A stretch of 64,000 bases of DNA from Streptomyces sp. SJL17-4. Its GTDB lineage: Bacteria; Actinomycetota; Actinomycetes; Streptomycetales; Streptomycetaceae. A model generated the notes under the pieces. That model ran no database searches. It saw only the letters and a list, made by a program, of their open reading frames with translations, and was not told the origin of the DNA. The stretch lies in NCBI RefSeq assembly GCF_036826855.1, contig NZ_CP104578.1, positions 2,852,001 to 2,916,000 of the forward strand, given 5' to 3'. Below, one piece after another: positions 57,863-64,000 of the stretch; the stretch's first letter is position 1; each line of letters opens with the position of its first letter. The translations under genes were made by a program, and so were the position numbers.

Positions 57863-58959
57863 GTCCCCGCCCCGATCCGCAGGACAGCGGCACCCACGGC
57901 GCCCGAGATGTCGATCCCGGTGATCAGCGCGGTGCCGCCGGGTCGTCCGACCGCCAGCGCGGCCGCGACCTGCAGGGCTCCCGTGGCGCTGCCGCACTCG
58001 CCGAGGGCCGTGCGCACGTCCACTCGCTGGGCGGTGAACCCGGCCAGCGCGGCCTGCTCGGCCTCTGCCAGCACGGTCCCCTCCGCACCGGGCAGTACGA
58101 GGTCGACGGCGGTGTCGTCCACCTCGGCCTGCCGGAGCACTCCGGCGACGACCCGGCGCAGGGCGTCGGCGAATCCGGCGTTCGTACGCTCGGGGGCGAA
58201 GCCCACCGCGCAGGCCGGCACCGTCGCCAGGGCGGGCGCCTGGCTGAGCCCCTCGGGCTCCAGCGCGAACACGGCGGCGGCCTCGGAGACGGGCACGGTG
58301 TCGTGCACGATCTTCTTCGACCGGATGCCCCAGGCGGTGTGCGGGGACAGCTCCTCCACCCCGCCGACGAACATCCGTCGCGCATGGCCGCGGTGGATCA
58401 GCCGCGCCGCGTACTGCAGGGCCGAGACGGCGCTGAGGCTGCCGTTGGCGAGGGTCGAGTTCGGGCCGCGGAAGCCGTTCCAGATCGCGACCTGGCTGGC
58501 GCAGCAGTTCATCGTGGTGTTGGGGAACCGGGCCGGGTTGATCAGATCGATGCCGGCCCCCTCGATCACGCTGGAGTCCAGTTCGATGCTGCTGCGGAGG
58601 CTGCCGACCATGCTGCCCATCGCGACACCGGTGGACGGCCAGGAGTCGCCGGTGATGCCGGGGTGGTCGGTCAGTGTCCGCTTGAGCCGGGCGCTGGCCG
58701 CGAGGCCGAGAGCAGTGGTGCGGTCGATGTTCTTCGTGCCCTTCTTGGGCACGAAGTCGGTGATGTCGAAGGAAGGTACCGGCGAGATGTCGCCGGGAAT
58801 GCCGGCGTAGTCCCCGGCGTCGGCCTGCGGCGGCGGGGTCAGCGGAAACCCCTCGGCGGCGGGCGCGTTCAGGCGCTCCCGCAGGGCCTCCATGCCGACG
58901 CCCGCGACGGACAGGACGGAAACGTCGATGATCCGAGGTGCGTTGGCCCGATTCGTCAC
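57859..58959 (-). CDS. Ketosynthase-like chain length factor (KSbeta)
   Basis: This 366-residue thiolase-fold protein aligns with the preceding KSalpha. The KS nucleophile (C166 in KSalpha) corresponds to S174 in TLANGSLSAV, and both catalytic His positions are replaced (LPGAEGTV and ALGECGSATG). It is therefore a non-condensing partner that sets chain length. GTG 58959 overlaps the KSalpha stop (GTGA), as in other type II pairs. Confidence 0.9.
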   Translation of the reverse strand: MTNRANAPRIIDVSVLSVAGVGMEALRERLNAPAAEGFPLTPPPQADAGDYAGIPGDISPVPSFDITDFVPKKGTKNIDRTTALGLAASARLKRTLTDHPGITGDSWPSTGVAMGSMVGSLRSSIELDSSVIEGAGIDLINPARFPNTTMNCCASQVAIWNGFRGPNSTLANGSLSAVSALQYAARLIHRGHARRMFVGGVEELSPHTAWGIRSKKIVHDTVPVSEAAAVFALEPEGLSQAPALATVPACAVGFAPERTNAGFADALRRVVAGVLRQAEVDDTAVDLVLPGAEGTVLAEAEQAALAGFTAQRVDVRTALGECGSATGALQVAAALAVGRPGGTALITGIDISGAVGAAVLRIGAGT

Positions 58960-60212
58960 ATCGACTCCCCTGCTACGGCGGGCACGGGCTGATCCGCGAC
59001 GGCGCCGAAGATCGTGATCGCGTTGTTCCCGCCGAACGCGAAACCGTGGTTCTGGGCGATGTTCACCCGTGCGCCGCGCGCCTTCCCGGCGACGTAGTCG
59101 ATGCCGGGACCGAGTTCCGGATCGACCTCTTCGAGGTTGATCGTCGGCGGCAGGAAGGACTCCTCGATCGCCTTGCAGCAGGCGATCGCGCCGAATCCGC
59201 TGGCCGCTCCCATGGTGTGCCCCAGCATCGACTTGATGGAGCTCATCGGCGGGTGCGCGTCGCCGAACACACTGCGGGTGGCGGTGACTTCGGTGACGTC
59301 GTTGGTCGGCGTACCCGTGCCGTGGGCGGAGATGTAGTCGACGCTGCTCGCGTCGATGCCCGAGTGGGCGTGGGCCCGCCGGATGCAGGTCGCGATGCTG
59401 TCCGCGTCGGGGTGCACGATGTGGTGCGCGTCGCAGGAGAGCCCGTATCCGAGCAGTTCGGCGTAGATGTGGGCACCGCGACGGACGGCGTGCTCGTATT
59501 CCTCCAGCATGAGCACGGCACCGCCCTCGGCCGTGACGATGCCCGTCCGGTTCCGGTCGAAGGGCCGTCCCACCCCGTTGGAGATGGCGCCGAGACTGAG
59601 GAATCCGGCGTGGGTGAAGCGGTTCACGCTGTCGGATCCGCCGGCGAACATGACGTCCGCCTCGCCCGAGGCGATCTTGTCCCCGGCGCTGCCGATGGCG
59701 TAGTTGGCGGCGGAACAGGCCGTGGGGATCGTCATCGTCTCGCCGTGGAGGCCGAGTTCGACCGATACGGCGGCGGCGATGTTGCCCGCGGGCAGCAGGC
59801 TGACCAGGGCGGCGTCCATGAGGCCGGGGCCGCGGTCCAGCCACTGGCCGGTCAGGTCGTCGACCGTGGGGGCCTCCCCGTTGGTCGTCCCGATGATGGC
59901 GCCGGCCGTCAGCCGGAGGTCCTCGGATAACTCGATGCCGGAGTCCTGTAACGCCAGCCGGGCCGCGGCGGCCGCGATCTGCGCGGTCCGGCCCCAGTCG
60001 GCGGGGTCGATCGTGTGGACGATCGTCTCGGGAGCGAAGTCGTGCACTTCGCCGCCCAGGTGGCTGCTGAAGTCGCTGCTGTCGAACGAGCGGATCTCCG
60101 AGATACCGCTCCGGCCGCTCTTGATGCCCTCGGTGAAGTTCTCGACACCGGTTCCGATGCTGCTGACGCAGCCGATTCCGGTGACGACCACGCGACGGGT
60201 CCTAGCCGGCAT
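58956..60212 (-). CDS. Beta-ketoacyl-ACP synthase (KSalpha)
   Basis: This 418-residue KAS II-type enzyme has the complete triad C166 (IPTACSAANYA), H297 (AHGTGTPTND) and H332 (SMLGHTMGAASG), plus GFAFGGNNA near the C-terminus. It performs decarboxylative condensations with malonyl-ACP. ATG 60212 lies 11 nt inside the ACP gene end. With KSbeta it forms the core of the type II system. Confidence 0.95.
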   Translation of the reverse strand: MPARTRRVVVTGIGCVSSIGTGVENFTEGIKSGRSGISEIRSFDSSDFSSHLGGEVHDFAPETIVHTIDPADWGRTAQIAAAAARLALQDSGIELSEDLRLTAGAIIGTTNGEAPTVDDLTGQWLDRGPGLMDAALVSLLPAGNIAAAVSVELGLHGETMTIPTACSAANYAIGSAGDKIASGEADVMFAGGSDSVNRFTHAGFLSLGAISNGVGRPFDRNRTGIVTAEGGAVLMLEEYEHAVRRGAHIYAELLGYGLSCDAHHIVHPDADSIATCIRRAHAHSGIDASSVDYISAHGTGTPTNDVTEVTATRSVFGDAHPPMSSIKSMLGHTMGAASGFGAIACCKAIEESFLPPTINLEEVDPELGPGIDYVAGKARGARVNIAQNHGFAFGGNNAITIFGAVADQPVPAVAGESM

Positions 60213-60498
60213 CGACGGTCTCCTCACCGGCGCGGAGCTCGATGATCCGCCGGACCATCTGGTCCACCGTGCGCAGGTCGCCGACCTCTTCACGCGGCAG
60301 CCGTATCGCCAGTTCCTTGTTCACCCTGGCAAGGATCTGGATCAGGCCGAGCGAGTCGGCCTCGTACTCGTCCATCAGGTTCGCGGTCATGTCGACCTCG
60401 CCGGGCTCGACGTCGAGCTCCAGTTCATCGACGACGATCTCCAGGGTGACCTGCTTGATCGTTTCGTCGCTGAGTGTGGTTTCCACTTGAGCCTCCAT
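60202..60498 (-). CDS. Acyl carrier protein
   Basis: This 98-residue acidic protein has the phosphopantetheine site EADSLGLIQ with S49. ATG 60498 begins MEAQVETTLSDE. It tethers growing chains for the cluster enzymes and is probably activated by the PPTase at 48025-48678. First gene of the ACP-to-fabG operon. Confidence 0.95.
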   Translation of the reverse strand: MEAQVETTLSDETIKQVTLEIVVDELELDVEPGEVDMTANLMDEYEADSLGLIQILARVNKELAIRLPREEVGDLRTVDQMVRRIIELRAGEETVDAG

Positions 60499-60597
60499 TG
60501 GTACTTTTGGGCAGCCGAAAACACCGGCGGTGACGCCCAAGGTGCGGTGTGGCTTTGCTGCGATGCTTTGCTGCGATGCAGCTTCGGTGCTATCGCT

Positions 60598-61542
60598 TCA
60601 GTCGATTTTGAGGACGGTTTTGACCCAGCCATTCGGCCTGGGTTTCAGCGTCACCGTCGACGCGAAAGAGGATTTCTCCTGGACGAGGATCTCGGGAGTC
60701 AGAATGTCCCCGTCGTCGACCAGTCGGGCCAGCCACTCGATGTCGTCGGCGAGTGTGCGCCGCGGATCATCCTGCAGCAGATACATCGTTTCGATGACTC
60801 GGCCGTGTCGGCCGTCATCCCCCTCGAAGTCCCCCAACTGGAACTTCTCGCACTCACGTGCGGTGTGGCCGACCGCTATCAGTCGGCCGTTGGCACTCAG
60901 TTGCCGGAATGCCTGAACGAGGACATCGCCTCCGACGGTATCGATGACCGCCCCTACCGGCTCACTATTTTCCGCCGGCGTTCTGATCACATCCGTGGCA
61001 CCCAAGGTACGGTGCCGGGAATGCCGTTCTGTCCTGCGGTCCACCGCGACCACGCACGCTCCGGCCATGGCTAGCAGCTGCACCGCGAAGACACCCACGG
61101 CGGAGGCCGCGCCCGTGACCATGACGCGCGTGCCCAGGGTCGACCCTAATCGGCGGATCACCCGGATCGCGGTTCCGCCGGCGACTCCGATGACCGCCAT
61201 CGACGTCGGCGAGCTGTCCGAGGGCAGACGGAAGGCGAGTCGCTCGTCCACCACCCGGTACTGGGCCCAGCCGCCTGTCTGTCCGAGCGTGGCGACCAGG
61301 TCGCCGGGCCGGAACCGCGCGGCGGAGCGGCCGGCCTCAAGGACCGTGCCGACGGCTTCCCAGCCGGGGATGTAACCCCGCGGTGCGCCTGGCAGGACGT
61401 CCGTGATCTCGCCGAAGTTGGCCGAGCAGGCCCGCACGGAGACGAGGATCTGACCCGCCTCGAGCGGGGGACGGTCGACTTCGGCAGGCGCGATGCCGCC
61501 CGCGCCATCGGCCACTAACGCCCACATCCGCTTGTCGCCCAC
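60598..61542 (-). CDS. Zinc-independent MDR reductase (enoyl/quinone reductase-like)
   Basis: This 314-residue protein begins with MWALVADGAGGIAPAEV, has CSANFGEITDVLPG in the catalytic domain and VMVTGAASAVGVFAVQLLA in the NADPH fold, similar to acyl-chain enoyl reductases and quinone reductases. It could act as enoyl reductase for the product or on the butenolide ring. GTG 61542 has GGAG close by; ATG 61527 is an alternative. Divergent from the TetR gene. Confidence 0.9.
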   Translation of the reverse strand: MGDKRMWALVADGAGGIAPAEVDRPPLEAGQILVSVRACSANFGEITDVLPGAPRGYIPGWEAVGTVLEAGRSAARFRPGDLVATLGQTGGWAQYRVVDERLAFRLPSDSSPTSMAVIGVAGGTAIRVIRRLGSTLGTRVMVTGAASAVGVFAVQLLAMAGACVVAVDRRTERHSRHRTLGATDVIRTPAENSEPVGAVIDTVGGDVLVQAFRQLSANGRLIAVGHTARECEKFQLGDFEGDDGRHGRVIETMYLLQDDPRRTLADDIEWLARLVDDGDILTPEILVQEKSSFASTVTLKPRPNGWVKTVLKID

Positions 61543-61582
61543 CTCTCCGCTCAGCTCCCCTCTCCGACGGCTGGAGTCACTT

Positions 61583-61659
61583 CCACTTGGTAGTGACTCC
61601 CAGATGAGTTATACACCCACTTAGGTGTCGCTGCCTAGTGGGGGTCAATTCCAAGTGGG
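61583..61659. promoter_or_regulatory. Multi-site operator between MDR and TetR genes
   Basis: Four related elements occur: CCACTTGG (61583-61590), CCCACTTAGG (61616-61625), CCTAGTGGG (61634-61642) and CCAAGTGGG (61651-61659). They alternate in orientation and flank TTATAC. TACCGT (61666-61671) ends 6 nt before the TetR GTG. Confidence 0.65.
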
Positions 61660-61677
61660 TGCTGTTACCGTCGACTT

Positions 61678-62298
61678 GTGACGAATCAACCACCTCAGAA
61701 ACCCCCCGTGGAGAGCCTCCGTGACATCAAGAAAGCCGAGGTCAAGCAGCAGATAGTGCGCTCAGCGCGCGAACTCGGGGCGTCGTCCGGCTACGACGCG
61801 ACCACCGTGGCCCAGATCTGCCGACACGCCCGCGTGGGCACCAGCACGTTCTTCCGGTACTTCCCGGAGAAGCAGTCGGTGTTCCTCGCCCCCGAAGTCG
61901 AGTTGTGGCACCGCTACCTGGAGGAGCTGCCCCCCGAGGCGTCCACCATGGCGGACCTCAACGGCCCCCTGGAGCACGTGCTGTCCACTGCGGGGGAGCA
62001 GTGGGCCGACGACTTCGCGGCCTCGCTCGACCTCGCGTCCGGCAGCATGACCCTGGCCAAGCACAGCTTCGACCACTGCGTCGAGATGGAGGGCACCATC
62101 CTGAACAGGGTCGTCGCGAACGGCACGCACGACAGCCTGGTCACCCATATGCGGGTCGGCGTCTTCCTGGCGTCGTGGCGCATCGCGCAGAGCCGCTGGC
62201 GCGAGACGAGCGACCGCACCATCGGCTCGCTGGTCGCGATCCGGCGAGAGGCGTTCGACCTCGTCAGCGACCTCGGGTCGGACCCGCGCACGGCCTGA
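61678..62298 (+). CDS. TetR-family cluster regulator
   Basis: This 206-residue regulator has the HTH segment VAQICRHARVGTSTFFRYFPEKQSVFL (about residues 43-69, quoted only in part as STFFRYFPEKQ) and a helical ligand domain. It starts at GTG 61678 with no Shine-Dalgarno; TACCGT 6 nt upstream suggests a leaderless mRNA. It probably binds the CCAAGTGG-type sites and controls the divergent biosynthetic genes. It does not look like a gamma-butyrolactone receptor by its HTH. Confidence 0.92.
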   Translation: MTNQPPQKPPVESLRDIKKAEVKQQIVRSARELGASSGYDATTVAQICRHARVGTSTFFRYFPEKQSVFLAPEVELWHRYLEELPPEASTMADLNGPLEHVLSTAGEQWADDFAASLDLASGSMTLAKHSFDHCVEMEGTILNRVVANGTHDSLVTHMRVGVFLASWRIAQSRWRETSDRTIGSLVAIRREAFDLVSDLGSDPRTA

Positions 62299-62335
62299 TC
62301 CGGCTCTGACGTCGCCGGTCCGGTTCTGACGGCGA

Positions 62336-62500
62336 TCACGGGGGAACAACGGGGGAACACGGGGGACAACGGGGACACGGGGGACAACGGGCACACGGGG
62401 GACAACGGGGGAAACAACGGGAGTACAGGGGTTACGGGGTCACGGGGGATACGGGGTCACGGGGGGTACGGGGGGTACGGGGTCACACGGTCCCCCAGGG
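62336..62500. repeat. G-rich degenerate tandem repeats
   Basis: The plus strand has more than a dozen runs of four to six G, mostly as CACGGGGGACAACGGGG-like units, with almost no G on the other strand. The region has G-quadruplex potential. No gene in 62,299-62,640. Confidence 0.85.
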
Positions 62501-62584
62501 GTGGAAGGTGCCTCACCGGGCGACCGGATGAGTGCGGCGGTCGCGGGGCGTCAGGCATTCTTGGTGTCTGCGGTCGTTCGACAC

Positions 62585-62647
62585 CGGTCGTAGCCGGTCT
62601 GAGCCGGCCGGGAGCCGGTCTGAGCCGGTCGTAGCCGGTCTGAGCCG
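62585..62647. repeat. GCCGGTCTGAGCC tandem repeats
   Basis: GTAGCCGGTCTGAGCCGGTC-like units occur three times and run directly into the eccA-like fragment. Confidence 0.85.
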
Positions 62648-63935
62648 CTCTTCGGAGCGCTGCGGAACAAGTGCGCGCTGACGGTCCATTCGCGGTTCGA
62701 TCTCGGTGTCTACGTCACCTTCCGGCTGGAGACCTCGCGCGACCTCTGGCTCGCCGGCATGGCGCAGCAGCTCTCCGCGGGGCGTGTCGACGAGGCCGAG
62801 CCCGCTCTCCTCACCGCCGTTCTCGACTGTGACGAGACGCGGTTCCTCTGCACCCGCTACGCCTACCTCAAGGAGAACTGGCCGCTGGTGCTGGAGTTCT
62901 CGCGGGGCATCGAGACGTCCTTCCTGCGCGACGAGGCCCAGCTGTACGTCGGGTACGCGCTCGCCCGCCAGCGCGTCTTCCACGAGGTCCTGAACACCGT
63001 GGCGCCCCTCCCCCGCGCGCTGGGCCGGGGCGGGTACCGCCGAGGGCGCCGACGCCGCGGATCGACGCCTCGACGAGGCGCTCGCCCGCCTCGACCGGAT
63101 GATCGGGCTCGAACCCGTCAAGCGGCAGGTGCGGACCCTCGTGGCCCAGCTGCGGATGGCCACCGTCCGCAGGGAGCAGGGGCTGCCGACGACCGCCGGG
63201 CCGCAGCACTTCGTCTTCGCCGGCCCCCCGGGCACCGGCAAGACGACCGTGGCCCGCATCATCGGCGACATCTTCGCCGGCCCCGGAATGCTGGAGACGG
63301 GGACGCTCGTCGAGACCTCGCGGGTCGACCTCGTGGGCGAACACCTCGGGTCGTCGGCGATGAAGACGAAGGCCGTCATCGACTCCGCCCTCGGCGGTGT
63401 CCTCTTCGTCGACGAGGCCTACGCGCTGTACAACACCGGCTACTCCGGAGGAGACGCCTTCGGCAAGGAGGCCCTTCAGGTGCTGCTCAAGCGGGCCGAG
63501 GACGACCGCGACCAGCTTGTCGTCATCCTGGCCGGCCACCCGGAGGAGATGGCCGAACTGCTCTCCACGAACCCGGGCCTCACCTCCCGTTTCAGTACGC
63601 GGATCGACTTCCCGTCGTACTCGGCGGCGGAACTCCTCCGGATCGCCCACGGCGTTCTGGAGGCGCAGGGCGACATCGTGGACGAGGACGCCGACGCCGT
63701 CCTCCACTCCCACTTCCAGGGGGTCGTACGGGACGGACTCGTCGACCGGTTGGGCAACGGGCGGCTCGCTCGTGAGCTCTGCCGAAAGGCCGCCTCGGCC
63801 CGCGATCTGCGCCTCTACGACACCCACGGCGGGCATGTCGCCCCCAGCCGGGACGACCTCGTCACCGTGCGCGTCGCCGACCTCAACACGGCGTACGTGG
63901 AGTTGCGTTCCGCCGGCGGTCCACCGTCCAGGTGA
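62648..63935 (+). pseudogene. Decayed EccA/CbxX-type AAA ATPase gene
   Basis: The first part (about 62648-63010) reads LFGALRNKCALTVHSRFDLG, then RDLWLAGMAQQL and LCTRYAYLKENW, matching the TPR-like N-terminal half of EccA/CbxX ATPases. One base is out of frame at about 63010-63025. The second part, in a new frame, continues with DRRLDEALARLDRMIGLEPV, Walker A GPPGTGKTTVARI and Walker B GVLFVDEAYALY to TGA 63933. The 5' end is replaced by repeats and lacks a start. EccA proteins are type VII secretion ATPases; this copy should be inactive, though the ATPase half from ATG 63099 (278 codons) could be made alone. Confidence 0.75.
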
Positions 63936-63959
63936 GACCCGCCCACCCGGTCGGCGACC

Positions 63960-64000
63960 CTACGCCGTGCGCTTGCGTGGGGTCGCCTTCTTCGCGGTCG
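63960..64000 (-). CDS. 3' end of a gene entering from the right, Lys/Arg-rich tail
   Basis: On the minus strand the last codons read TAKKATPRKRTA followed by TAG (63962-63960). Such basic tails occur in DNA-binding proteins, but too little is present to name it. Confidence 0.35.
   Translation of the reverse strand, partial: TAKKATPRKRTA

Noticed and set aside
61678..62298. Gamma-butyrolactone receptor next to the AfsA-like system
   Set aside because: The HTH and ligand-domain sequence resemble general TetR regulators; no ArpA/ScbR-type features recognised.

Overview
The window is high-GC actinobacterial DNA and almost certainly comes from a Streptomyces chromosome. Coding regions use mostly G/C third positions, and GTG and TTG starts are common. 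The gene order (chitinase, DUF2550 gene, atp operon, wecA-like gene, glyA, prmC, prfA, rpmE, rho, thrB, thrC, hom, lysA) and the chitinase promoter direct repeats are typical of the genus.

Positions 1-15,400 are mixed core genes. They include a truncated membrane-anchored ATP-binding protein with an Arg-type Walker A, a STAS protein, and 3-hydroxybutyryl-CoA dehydrogenase. Next is a three-gene operon (EamA transporter, cysteine-rich unknown protein, cysteine desulfurase) preceded by a CsoR/CstR-like palindrome. A TetR/ABC exporter pair, a cobalamin adenosyltransferase, a two-component system and a GH18 chitinase with classical TGGTC-type direct repeats follow.

Positions 15,400-41,300 are housekeeping, almost all on the minus strand. 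They hold atpIBEFHAGDC, wecA-like, glyA, an LMW-PTP-like gene lacking the nucleophilic Cys, a Sua5 gene, a doubly overlapping 26-codon sORF, prmC, prfA, rpmE, an LCP gene, rho, thrB/thrC/hom, lysA, an ArgRS-like protein without a catalytic core, an orphan response regulator and tRNA-Arg(CCG).

Positions 41,196-48,000 are accessory DNA at that tRNA. A perfect 73-bp repeat of the tRNA 3' part recurs at 44,583 and brackets about 3.4 kb with no integrase. The segment carries a quinone reductase, an Imm51-like orphan immunity gene, a GNAT-like gene, a long perfect-stem inverted repeat and a gene fragment. Beyond it are a frameshifted gene, a membrane-anchored Mrr-type nuclease, a beta-family protein and further remnants.

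Positions 48,025-62,300 are a biosynthetic cluster for a reduced acyl product. It encodes PPTase, malonyl transferase, two hotdog dehydratases, exporter, hydrolase, ketoreductase, HAD hydrolase, an AfsA-like hotdog protein, flavin monooxygenase, KSbeta, KSalpha, ACP, an enoyl/quinone reductase and a divergent TetR regulator. A highly reducing type II PKS physically coupled to an AfsA-like condensing enzyme and a HAD protein suggests a butyrolactone- or furan-like product with an unusual acyl chain (inference). Minisatellite-like repeats fill its spacers. The right end has G-rich repeats and a decayed EccA-type AAA ATPase gene.
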